NCBI GenBank assembly: GCA_002748265.1
Contig: PDRY01000017.1
Location: 99,514-163,513, forward strand
Direction: 5' to 3'
DNA length: 64,000 nucleotides
Source of the DNA: Rhodobacterales bacterium
Lineage (GTDB): Bacteria > Pseudomonadota > Alphaproteobacteria > Rhodobacterales > Rhodobacteraceae
The notes below the pieces were generated by a model. It was not told where the DNA came from, made no database searches, and was given only the letters and a program-made list of their open reading frames with translations. Below are positions 44,461-52,460 of this stretch, piece after piece (the stretch's first letter is position 1; each line of letters starts with the position of its first letter). Made by a program: the position numbers and the translations under genes.

Positions 44461-45258
44461 TCATAGCGAGATCACCATGCCGTCATGGGCAGGGGTGACG
44501 TGATCCGGGGTCTCTGCGTCGATGGCCGCGTGGTCCATGTCAACGTGGAGATTGGTCAGCACCGCGCGGCGCGGGGCGGCGCGGGCGATCCACTCCAGCG
44601 TCAGCGGCAGGTGCGCATGGCTGGGATGGGGCGTGCGGCGCAGGGCGTCCACGATCCAGGTGTCGAGCCCGTCGAGCATCGGCCAGACCTCTTCGGGGAT
44701 ATCAGAGACATCGGGCAGGTAGGCTAGGTCTCCGACACGAAAGCCAAGAGCCGGGATGCGGCCATGCTCCACCGTGAACGGGGTGAAGGTCACATCGCCC
44801 CCCGCGCCGCTGACCGTCACCGGGCCGTTGATCAGGTGCAGATCTAGGATTGGCGGATAGTCCGAACCTTCGGGCGTCTCGAACGCGTAGCCGAACCGCT
44901 CGCGCAGGGCCGTGGAGGTCGGCGCATCGGCCCAGACGGGCAGCCGGGCGCGGCGGTTGTAGACGATCATCCGCAGATCATCGATGCCGTGGACATGGTC
45001 GGCGTGAGGATGCGTGTAGAGCACGGCATCCAGCTTCCCCACGCCCTGACCCAGAAGCTGATCGCGCAGGTCCGGGCCGGTGTCGATCAGCACTCGGGTG
45101 GTGCCGTTCGCGCTCTCTTGCTCGACCAGCAGCGAGCAGCGGCGGCGGCGGTTCTTGGGGTTGGACGGGTCGCAATCGCCCCAATAGCCATCATCCGGGC
45201 CAAGCCGGGGCACGCCGCCAGAAGAGCCGCAGCCCAGAATGGTGGCCCGCAGCGTCAC
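44461..45258 (-). CDS. MBL-fold metallohydrolase (PhnP-like)
   Basis: 265 residues. The metal-binding HPHADHVHGIDD (HxHxDH) and the further His in VEHGRIPALG and TNLHVDMDHAAI fit the PhnP-type metallo-beta-lactamase fold (cyclic phosphodiesterase activity). The start ILGCGSSGGVPR with WGDCDPSNPKNRRRRCS (metal or structural Cys) matches this branch. The gene overlaps tatD by 4 bp and belongs to the tmk-holB-tatD unit. The substrate is unknown. Confidence 0.9.
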   Translation of the reverse strand: MTLRATILGCGSSGGVPRLGPDDGYWGDCDPSNPKNRRRRCSLLVEQESANGTTRVLIDTGPDLRDQLLGQGVGKLDAVLYTHPHADHVHGIDDLRMIVYNRRARLPVWADAPTSTALRERFGYAFETPEGSDYPPILDLHLINGPVTVSGAGGDVTFTPFTVEHGRIPALGFRVGDLAYLPDVSDIPEEVWPMLDGLDTWIVDALRRTPHPSHAHLPLTLEWIARAAPRRAVLTNLHVDMDHAAIDAETPDHVTPAHDGMVISL

Positions 45259-46043
45259 GGCGCGGCCTTCGCGAACAGCCGGTCGAAATTCGCCGTCGTC
45301 TGTGCCGCCAGATCGGCGTAATCCATGCCGAAGGCTTCGGCCATCCGCTGCGCGGTGAGCGCGGTGTAGGCTGGCTCGTTCCGCTTGCCGCGATGGGGCG
45401 GCGGGGCGAGGTAGGGGCTGTCGGTTTCGACCAGAAGCCGGTCGCGCGGCGCGCTTGCGAAGATGTCGCGCAGATCGCTGCTTTTGGGGAAGGCGGCGAT
45501 GCCCGAGATCGACAGGTAGAACCCCAGATCAAGCGCGGCTCGCGCCAGCTCCGCCGACGAAGAGAAGCAGTGCATCACGCAGGAAAACGGCGCGTTGGCG
45601 TGTTCTTCCGCCAGGATTGCGGCCATGTCGTCATCTGCGGCGCGGGCATGGATGATCAAGGGCAGCCCGGTCTCGGCCGCCGCCGCGCAGTGAATGCGCA
45701 GCGATTGCTTTTGCACCTCGGCGCTGTCGGCGGTGTAATGGTAGTCCAGCCCGGTTTCCCCGATGCCCACGAATTTGGGATGCGCGGCAAGCGCGACCAG
45801 CTCCTCGACCGACGCCATGGGCTCTTCTGCCGCGCTCATCGGGTGGGTGCCTGCGGCGTAGAACACGCTGTCATGGGCTTCCGCGATGGCGCGCACGCGC
45901 GGCTCGTGGCGCAGTTTGGTGCAGATCGTGACCATCCGCTGCACGCCCGCCGCGTGGGCGCGGGCGATCACATCGTCCAGTTCTCCGTCAAAATCGGGGA
46001 AATCCAGATGGCAATGACTGTCGACAATGGTGGGATGGGTCAC
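45255..46043 (-). CDS. tatD: TatD-family metal-dependent deoxyribonuclease
   Basis: 262 residues with the TatD motifs DSHCHLDF, GETGLDYHY, LIIHARAADDD and LLVETDSPYLAPPP. The family acts as 3'-5' exonuclease in DNA repair. The GTG at 46043 gives a protein of standard length, and AAGG lies about ten bases upstream; readings back to 46100 start with TTG and add an unrelated segment. Confidence 0.93.
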   Translation of the reverse strand: MTHPTIVDSHCHLDFPDFDGELDDVIARAHAAGVQRMVTICTKLRHEPRVRAIAEAHDSVFYAAGTHPMSAAEEPMASVEELVALAAHPKFVGIGETGLDYHYTADSAEVQKQSLRIHCAAAAETGLPLIIHARAADDDMAAILAEEHANAPFSCVMHCFSSSAELARAALDLGFYLSISGIAAFPKSSDLRDIFASAPRDRLLVETDSPYLAPPPHRGKRNEPAYTALTAQRMAEAFGMDYADLAAQTTANFDRLFAKAAP

Positions 46044-46096
46044 GGGGGATCGGCCTTTTTCGCTTGCCCTTGGTATCGGGGAAGGGCCGGGGCGGG

Positions 46097-47212
46097 TCAA
46101 GCCGCGTGGCGCCGGGCGATGTGTTCCATGCGCAGCAGCGCTTCGAGCGTGAGCGCCGCGCTGTCCACATTGACGGCGCGGCCATGGCGGAGCCGCTCGC
46201 CCAGATCGGCGGACAGATCCGCCCAGTCGCGCGCGGCGACATCGTGGGGGGAAAGCTGCGCCAAAAGCTCGGCCTCATGGGGGGTGGCCTGCACCTGCGG
46301 CGGCCCGATCAGCCCGGCGCGGGCGGCGCGGGTCGCGAAGATGTCGATCAGGTCCGACAGGAGCCGGAAGCGCGCATCCGCCGCTCGTCCGGCCACGCTG
46401 TCCGCCAGCTTCACGGCAGCGTTGCGGTCGATGTGGCCACCGCGCCCGAACAGCCCCGCGATCTGCCCGTAGAGCGCCAGCCCGTCCGCATGCAGCAGCC
46501 GGATCGCATCGCCCACCGAGCCGCCCGAGAGCGCGGCGAGCGACTCGCCTGCCTCGATCTCGAACCCAGCCTGCGCCAGAGCGCGGGTGAGATCGGGGCC
46601 GCTGAGCGGGTTCAGGCGCAGCGTCCGGCAGCGCGAGCGGATCGTGGGCAGCAGCCGCGAGGGTTGGTGCGCCAGAAGCAGCAGCGTGGTGCGGGCGGGG
46701 GGCTCTTCGAGCTCCTTGAGGATCGCGTTGGCGGCGCTCTTGTTCAGCTCATCGGCGGCATCGACGATCACTACCCGGTGCCCGCCATCAGAGGCGGAGA
46801 GGTGGAAGAACTCCTTCAGCTCGCGCACCCGATCGACGGAGATGCTGTCCGACAGGGCCGAGCCCGTCTTGTTCATCCCGCGCGTGAGCACTTCAAGCCC
46901 GGGATGCGCGCCAGAGCGGATCAGATGCGCGTCGCGGCTTTCCGGGTCGAGCGGAATGCGGGTCGGCGCATCGCCAAACAGGCCGCCGTCGGCCTCGCGC
47001 CCTTCGAGCAGGAACTGCGCCATGCGGTAGGCCAGCGTCGCTTTGCCCACCCCGCGCGGCCCGGTGATGAGCCAGCCGGAATGGAGTCGCCCGCTGCCAT
47101 GAGCGGCGAGAAACTCCGCTTCGGCGGTGTCGTGGCCGTAAAGCTGGACGGTTTCGCGCGGGTGCGGCGCTCCGTCGAGCTGATCGGCGCGCGGGGCGCC
47201 ATCATCGCTCAC
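46097..47212 (-). CDS. holB: DNA polymerase III delta' subunit
   Basis: 371-residue clamp-loader subunit. It has the P-loop-like GPRGVGKATLAYRM, then the sensor and SRC motifs (VIVDAADELNKSAANAILKELEEPP, IRSRCRTLRLNPL). It lies downstream of tmk with a 4-bp overlap and just upstream of tatD, the classical order. The zinc-module cysteines of DnaX-like domains are not evident, which is usual for alphaproteobacterial delta'. Confidence 0.93.
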   Translation of the reverse strand: MSDDGAPRADQLDGAPHPRETVQLYGHDTAEAEFLAAHGSGRLHSGWLITGPRGVGKATLAYRMAQFLLEGREADGGLFGDAPTRIPLDPESRDAHLIRSGAHPGLEVLTRGMNKTGSALSDSISVDRVRELKEFFHLSASDGGHRVVIVDAADELNKSAANAILKELEEPPARTTLLLLAHQPSRLLPTIRSRCRTLRLNPLSGPDLTRALAQAGFEIEAGESLAALSGGSVGDAIRLLHADGLALYGQIAGLFGRGGHIDRNAAVKLADSVAGRAADARFRLLSDLIDIFATRAARAGLIGPPQVQATPHEAELLAQLSPHDVAARDWADLSADLGERLRHGRAVNVDSAALTLEALLRMEHIARRHAA

Positions 47213-47835
47213 AGCCGGGCCTCGGTCTGGGCGGTGATCTCGGCGGCGATCTCATCGGGGGTGCGATCGCCATTGATGATGACGCAGCGGTCGGGGTGTT
47301 CGTGCGCTAGGTGCAAGAACCCGTGGCGCAGGGTTTCCTGAAAGGCGAGCCCCATGTCTTCGAAGCGATCTTCGCCGCTACCGCGCGCAAGGCCGCGGGT
47401 CAGGGCCCGTTCCGGGTCCATGTCGATGATGAAGGTCAGGTCGGGCTCCACCCCGATCATCATCTCATGGAGCCGGTCAACCGCGCCGCGCAGATCGCCG
47501 CGCGTGGCGCCCTGATAGACACGGGTGCTGTCCGCGAAGCGGTCGGTGATGACGGTGCGGCCTGCCTCCAGGGCGGGGCGGATCGTGCGCTCCAGATGAT
47601 CGCGGCGGGCGGCTGTGAAGAGCAACAGCTCCGTCTCTGCGGACCAACGGTTCGGATCGCCGGTGAGCAGCAGCGCACGGATTTCCTCCGCGCCGGGGGC
47701 GCCGCCGGGTTCGCGCGTGAGAACCGGATCGTGGCCCTCAGACGCCAGCCGGTCGACCAATCGCCGGGCCTGGGTGGATTTGCCCGATCCGTCGATCCCC
47801 TCGAAGGAGATGAAGAGCCCGCGATCCCCCTGCAT
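47209..47835 (-). CDS. tmk: Thymidylate kinase
   Basis: 208-residue enzyme that phosphorylates dTMP to dTDP. The P loop is FEGIDGSGKSTQ, the dTMP site DRFADSTRVYQG (DRY-type), and the lid LARGSGEDRFE. It overlaps the upstream dac gene by one base and holB by 4 bp, so all are one operon. Confidence 0.96.
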   Translation of the reverse strand: MQGDRGLFISFEGIDGSGKSTQARRLVDRLASEGHDPVLTREPGGAPGAEEIRALLLTGDPNRWSAETELLLFTAARRDHLERTIRPALEAGRTVITDRFADSTRVYQGATRGDLRGAVDRLHEMMIGVEPDLTFIIDMDPERALTRGLARGSGEDRFEDMGLAFQETLRHGFLHLAHEHPDRCVIINGDRTPDEIAAEITAQTEARL

Positions 47836-49025
47836 CAGCTGTCGGCGCCGGGGCCGATCACGGCGGGGGCCTGGGGCGCATCCTGGAAGCGGCGTATCAG
47901 GACCTGTGCAGCAGTGGTCATCCGGGATTTGAAGCCGCCGGGGCCCACAGACTGCGCGGCGACAAGAGGTCGGCGCACTTCGGGCAGGCCGTCCAGCTTG
48001 ACGACCAGTTCCGCAATGGTGTCGCCTTCGGTGATCGGGGCCTTGATCGGGCCTTCGAACACCACTTCGGATTCCAGCCGCCCGCGCTGCGTCGCGGGCA
48101 CCAGCAGGGTCAGATCGTCTTCGAGCATCAAGGGGACGGTTGCCGTCTCACCCATCCAGACCTCGGCCTCCGCGACGCGGGTGCCAGCGGGGGCGGCGGC
48201 TTTTTGAACGAACTGGCGGAAGGCCCAGTTGACGATTTTTTCGCTTTCCTCGGCGCGGGCCTGGGTGCTGGGCAGGCCCGACAGGACGAACACGACACGG
48301 CGATCCCCCTGCTTGGCTGAGCCGACAAGCCCGTAGCCTGCCTCCTCAGTGTGCCCGGTCTTGAGCCCGTCCGCGCCGATCCCCAGCCCCAGAAGCGGGT
48401 TGCGGTTGCGCACGTTCTGCGGCGCGCGCCCGTCAAAGGCGAAGGTCTGTTGGGCAAAGAGCGGGTAGAAGGTCGGGAAATCGGAAATGATGTGCTGCGC
48501 CAGGATGCCCAGATCACGCACGGACATGCGGTGGCCCGAGGCCGGCCATCCGTTCGAGTTGGCGAAGGTGGAATTGGTCATCCCCAGCTCGCGCGCTTTT
48601 TCGGTCATCATCCGGGCAAAGCCAGCTTCGGTCCCGTCGGTGGACAGCGCTTCGGCCAGAACGGCGCTCGCGTCATTTCCCGACAGCACGATCACCCCCA
48701 GCAGGAGGTCTTCGACTCGCACCCGGTCGGTGGTGTCGAGGAACATGGTGGAGCCGCCATAGGACATCGCATGTTCGGACACGGGCAGACGCTCGTCCGG
48801 GGACAGGCGCCCGTCGGCAACAGCTTCGAACGCCATGTAGAGCGTCATCAGCTTGGACATCGAAGCGGGTGGCAGCGGCTGATCCGCGTTCTTCTCCAGC
48901 AGCACGGTGCCGGTGGTCATGTCGTAGACATAGGCCGCGCGCGCGGAGGTTGTGAAACTCTGCGCCGAGGCCAGAGATGCCAGCCCCAGCAGGGCGATTG
49001 TCAGGACGATCAGGCGGTGGAACAT
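47835..49025 (-). CDS. D-alanyl-D-alanine carboxypeptidase (DacA/C-type PBP)
   Basis: 396 residues. The signal peptide (residues 1-21, MFHRLIVLTIALLGLASLASA) is followed by the three PBP motifs: S55-M-S-K58, S115-G-N117 and K222-T-G224. A C-terminal PBP5-type beta domain follows (residues about 285-370) and an end segment that may anchor the protein to the membrane. It trims pentapeptide side chains of peptidoglycan. It is in an operon with the SPOR lipoprotein upstream and tmk downstream, so wall trimming and nucleotide supply are co-expressed. Confidence 0.94.
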   Translation of the reverse strand: MFHRLIVLTIALLGLASLASAQSFTTSARAAYVYDMTTGTVLLEKNADQPLPPASMSKLMTLYMAFEAVADGRLSPDERLPVSEHAMSYGGSTMFLDTTDRVRVEDLLLGVIVLSGNDASAVLAEALSTDGTEAGFARMMTEKARELGMTNSTFANSNGWPASGHRMSVRDLGILAQHIISDFPTFYPLFAQQTFAFDGRAPQNVRNRNPLLGLGIGADGLKTGHTEEAGYGLVGSAKQGDRRVVFVLSGLPSTQARAEESEKIVNWAFRQFVQKAAAPAGTRVAEAEVWMGETATVPLMLEDDLTLLVPATQRGRLESEVVFEGPIKAPITEGDTIAELVVKLDGLPEVRRPLVAAQSVGPGGFKSRMTTAAQVLIRRFQDAPQAPAVIGPGADS

Positions 49026-49050
49026 GGGGGTTCTCCCGTCAGGGGTTACG

Positions 49051-49890
49051 TCAGTCGGTCACGAAATAGGCGTCCGCGAAACCCTTCGCCTTGACGGCGG
49101 AGAGCAGCTCGGCCCGCTGTGCGGTATCGCCCGCAGGCCCTGCGACGACGCGCCAGAAGGTCTTTCCGGCCGTCTCACTTTGCGTGACGCGCACCGGCAG
49201 CCCGGCAGAGGACAAGCTGTCCGCGGTACGGCGGGCGTTGGCTTCGACCGAGAAGATGCCGATCTGCACGAAGGGCTTCTCAAGCGTGCTGCCAAGGTTG
49301 CCGGTCTGGACCGGGGCGGGGGCTGCTGGTGCAGGCGCAGCGGCGGGGGCCACCTGGGTGGGCGCGGGCGTTGGGGCGGCGTCGTCCGAATCGGGCGCGC
49401 TGTCTGCGGTATCTGCCTCTGCTGCAGCTGCAGCGGGGGCTTCCTCGCGGCGCAGGGCGGTGACGTTCAGGAGCGCCGGGGCGCCCGCCAGCATCCCCAG
49501 GGCTTCTGCTGCGTCAGAGGAGACCTGGAATTTCGGGCCCGGCGTCGCGGTTTCCTTGCGGAACAGCGCGCCGATGACGAATTTCCCGTTGTCTTCGTTA
49601 CGGATGATGACCCGCTCGGGGTCTGTGACATTGGGATGCGCAACCCACACACCGCCCAGAGACGGGCGACCATCCCACAGCCCCTTGTCCGTCTGCTGGA
49701 AGACAGAGGGTGCTTCGACGTCGCGCTCGACCAGTTCGACCGAGGCCGCTTGCTCGGTGCTTTGCGCCGCGCCGCCACCAAAATTGGGCATTTTGAACCC
49801 ATCTTGCCCACAGCCCGAAAGGGCGAGCAGCGTGCCAAGCAGCACAGCGCTTGAGGGCGAGACGCGGCGATGGGGTCTAGGATCTGGCAT
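49051..49890 (-). CDS. SPOR-domain lipoprotein
   Basis: 279 residues. A signal sequence ends in the lipobox LALSGC. A conserved N-terminal region (ELVERDVEAPSVFQ) is followed by an Ala/Pro linker and a C-terminal SPOR domain of about 70 residues (KPFVQIGIFSVEANARRTAD to FADAYFVTD), which binds glycan strands without stem peptides at division sites. The start at 49890 has AGGAGGAA seven bases before the ATG; the longer frame to 50049 has no site. It lies 25 bp upstream of dac. Confidence 0.9.
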   Translation of the reverse strand: MPDPRPHRRVSPSSAVLLGTLLALSGCGQDGFKMPNFGGGAAQSTEQAASVELVERDVEAPSVFQQTDKGLWDGRPSLGGVWVAHPNVTDPERVIIRNEDNGKFVIGALFRKETATPGPKFQVSSDAAEALGMLAGAPALLNVTALRREEAPAAAAAEADTADSAPDSDDAAPTPAPTQVAPAAAPAPAAPAPVQTGNLGSTLEKPFVQIGIFSVEANARRTADSLSSAGLPVRVTQSETAGKTFWRVVAGPAGDTAQRAELLSAVKAKGFADAYFVTD

Positions 49891-50068
49891 TGCGAATTCC
49901 TCCTGCACGAGCCTCTTGCGATGGTGTCCGCCGTTGTGCCCAGCGGTTGCCTCTGTGGGTCGTGCAGACGATAGCGATGCCGTCTTGCGATGGGAACCCT
50001 GCGCACGGAGGGTCGGCGAAAAACGCCCCCTTTTCGTCGCGTTGATCACCCCTTAGAAGGGGCGCGCC

Positions 50069-50161
<93 letters not shown>

Positions 50162-50257
50162 CTCAATATCCCAAGATATCCCCATCCTGACGAATGCCTT
50201 ATTTGTAAGGCTGTTTTGGCGAATTTTCCGATTGACCCATTCCTCGTGTTGATCCGA

Positions 50258-50275
50258 GATACCCCGGGGTGTATC
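50258..50275. promoter_or_regulatory. Palindrome upstream of the integrase gene
   Basis: GATACCCC GGGGTGTATC is a near-perfect palindrome (one extra base) 28 bases before the integrase start. It could be an operator or an integrase arm site. Confidence 0.4.
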
Positions 50276-50302
50276 ATTTTTGGTGGATATTATGGTGGTC
50301 AA

Positions 50303-51487
50303 ATGCCAAAGCAAGCAACACCCCTCACAGCAACAAAGGTCAGAACCTTAGGGGCTGGCCAATACGCCGATGGACACGGCCTCTATCTGGTCGTGGGCGA
50401 TTCCGGGGCGAGGCGATGGATCGCCCGCGTCCAAGTCAAAGGTATGGTCACATCCAGTGGCGCACCAAAGCGCATGGAAATCGGCCTAGGAAACGCGATT
50501 GAGGTTCCGTTGCCAGAGGCCCGAGAAGAAGCCCTCAGGCTCAAACGGCTCGCCAAGCAAGGTATCAACCCGCTTCAAGAAGAGATCAGAGAGGTCCCTA
50601 GCTTTGAAGAGCTGGCCCGAGAATGGATCGCCAGCAACGAGACTGGGTGGACCAACGCGAAGCATCGCCAGCAATGGACGAATACACTGCAAGACTACGC
50701 CTTCCCACAGATCGGCGGGATGCGGGTTGACCAAATCGAGCAGCAACACGTTCTGAGCTGCATCGAGCCGATCTGGAATGAAAAGAGAGAAACAGCGCGC
50801 CGCGTCATGCAGAGGATCGCAAAGATCCTCGACGTTGCCCGAGCCAAGCAATACCGCACCGGCGAAAACCCTGTAGAGATCATAAAGCGGGCCAATGTCC
50901 TGCAACGCGGCACAGCGTCGGTAGCCGTGAGTCACCACTCTTCCCTTCAATGGGCAGAGCTTCCCGCGTTTTGGTCGGAGCTGATCGAACGTGACGGCAC
51001 GGCAGCGATTGCTTTGCAGTTTACCATTCTGACAGCCGCAAGAACATCTGAGACGCTTGGCGCAGTTTGGTCAGAGATCGACCTAGAAGCGCGCACATGG
51101 AGCATCCCAGCCTTGCGCATGAAGGCCAATAAGGCTCATACAGTGCCGCTCTGTGACGGGGCTATGGCCCTCCTGACCCGCCTACACAATACGCGCAGGT
51201 GCGACCTGATTTTTGAAGGTCAGAAAGCCGGAAAGCCACTGTCCAACATGACAATGGCATCGGTCCTAAAACGGATGGGACGAACGGGCATTACAGTTCA
51301 CGGGTTCCGCTCCACCTTCCGCGATTGGTGCGGCGACAATAGCGTTGATCGTGAGATTGCCGAGCTTTCCCTGGCTCACGCTATCGGAAACGCGGTGGAG
51401 CAATCCTACTCCCGCTCGGACCTGCTCTCACGCAGGCGTGAAGTCATGGAACAATGGGGGCGGTATGTGAAAGGAGAGGTCTCGTGA
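50303..51487 (+). CDS. int: P4-type tyrosine integrase
   Basis: 394 residues. An N-terminal DUF4102-type domain (LTATKVRTLGAGQYADGHGLYLVV) is followed by the core-binding SAM-like domain (residues about 98-200) and the catalytic domain with R247 (TAARTSE), HxxR (HGFRSTFRDW, H333 and R336), H359 (LAHAIG) and Y369. All catalytic residues are intact, so the island may still be mobile. The ATG at 50303 has GGTGG a few bases upstream; the frame runs further up through the tRNA only by chance. The stop overlaps the next gene (GTGA). Confidence 0.96.
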   Translation: MPKQATPLTATKVRTLGAGQYADGHGLYLVVGDSGARRWIARVQVKGMVTSSGAPKRMEIGLGNAIEVPLPEAREEALRLKRLAKQGINPLQEEIREVPSFEELAREWIASNETGWTNAKHRQQWTNTLQDYAFPQIGGMRVDQIEQQHVLSCIEPIWNEKRETARRVMQRIAKILDVARAKQYRTGENPVEIIKRANVLQRGTASVAVSHHSSLQWAELPAFWSELIERDGTAAIALQFTILTAARTSETLGAVWSEIDLEARTWSIPALRMKANKAHTVPLCDGAMALLTRLHNTRRCDLIFEGQKAGKPLSNMTMASVLKRMGRTGITVHGFRSTFRDWCGDNSVDREIAELSLAHAIGNAVEQSYSRSDLLSRRREVMEQWGRYVKGEVS

Positions 51488-52134
51488 GCCGGAACAGAAA
51501 GAATGAAGTTGACGGCATATTCGAGCCAGAGGTCCCGAGCCAAGCCGTCACCAATGCGCTCATAGACTACTTCCAGATTGCTCAAGATGATCGGAGCAGG
51601 GTCGAAGCGACGGCATGCCACTCAGCAAGGATACTGTCCGCCGCTAAAGATGATGCGTGGATGCGGAAGAACAAGAAGGATCAGAAGCAAATTGAGGCAC
51701 TCTTCAGTTCGGCTCGGCAGCTTACATACCGGTATTCTCGACTTCGAGACGATCTGAAAAAAGCGATTGCGCTTGCCGAGCACGACACCTTTGCAAGCGA
51801 AAGTGATCGTCCCTTCATGCTTCATGCGACTGATGAACTGGCCCAACTACTCAAGTTCGAACGCGCTTTGTTTGATCACCTAGATGGGGTGCCCGAAATT
51901 CAAGCAGGCACGGGTTTCACAGCTATTGCGACAGCTGCCAGGTGCTACGACGCTTTCATTGACCTAAAGGGACGGAAGCCCGAGGTTGGCGAGTCTCGAA
52001 ACTCCGACCTTTTCAAGCTGTACACGAGCGTAAGAAGCGCGCTCGCGACAGAAGGAGTCAAAGTGGGCACGCCAAAACAAGCTATGCGCAAATTCATGAC
52101 TCACGGCTCGCCATATTCGGATTCCGCGATGTGA
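51484..52134 (+). CDS. Unknown protein coupled to the integrase
   Basis: 216 residues, no family recognised. It is polar and mostly helical by composition, without signal peptide or membrane segment. It contains a Lys/Asp/Arg-rich middle (WMRKNKKDQKQIEALFSSARQLTYRYSRLRDDLKKAI). The GTG start overlaps the integrase stop by 4 bp, so its production is tied to that of the integrase. This suggests a role in excision or regulation, but no domain supports a function. Confidence 0.75.
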   Translation: MSRNRKNEVDGIFEPEVPSQAVTNALIDYFQIAQDDRSRVEATACHSARILSAAKDDAWMRKNKKDQKQIEALFSSARQLTYRYSRLRDDLKKAIALAEHDTFASESDRPFMLHATDELAQLLKFERALFDHLDGVPEIQAGTGFTAIATAARCYDAFIDLKGRKPEVGESRNSDLFKLYTSVRSALATEGVKVGTPKQAMRKFMTHGSPYSDSAM

Positions 52135-52251
52135 GTTATTTTGGTTCTGTTCGTGGGACAGGAATCGAGATTCCAAGCAAAATAGCGCAGTCTTCTTTCA
52201 GGTCTCTGGCGCATATCGCGTCAGGCAAAAACTGAAAGGAGGTGAGCGCAG

Positions 52252-52446
52252 CTGATCGAAGCTCATAACTACTACCGGCCTCAAGATGAGGCTCTTCGCC
52301 AAGTGGCAGCAGTGCAAACGCTTGCAAAGTGGCGGAGCCAAGGGCGCGGTCCCGCTTGGACATATTCAGGCCGCCGCGTGCTCTACAAGGGGCAGTCGAT
52401 TTTGGACTGGCTTGGAGCACAAACGATTAACACATCCATTTTGTAA
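52252..52446 (+). CDS. AlpA/excisionase-like helix-turn-helix protein, CTG start
   Basis: 64 residues. The frame upstream is closed by TGA at 52243, and no ATG, GTG or TTG opens it early enough. A perfect AAAGGAGGTGA (52235-52245) puts the start at CTG 52252, nine bases after GGAGG. The product reads YYRPQDEALRQVA, TLAKWRSQGRGPAWTYSGRRVLYKGQSILDWL, which is the classic HTH_17/AlpA layout (RPxDxA, LxxWRxxGxGPxxxxxGxRVxY). AlpA-type proteins act as excisionase or control integrase in P4-like islands. It sits 14 bp before the primase-helicase and is likely in its operon. Confidence 0.75.
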   Translation: MIEAHNYYRPQDEALRQVAAVQTLAKWRSQGRGPAWTYSGRRVLYKGQSILDWLGAQTINTSIL

Positions 52447-52460
52447 AGAAGGAATTTTAT

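Noticed and set aside
52136-52420. 94-residue minus-strand frame opposite the AlpA-like gene
   Set aside because: The plus strand has a strong ribosome binding site and a clear helix-turn-helix; the minus product has no match.
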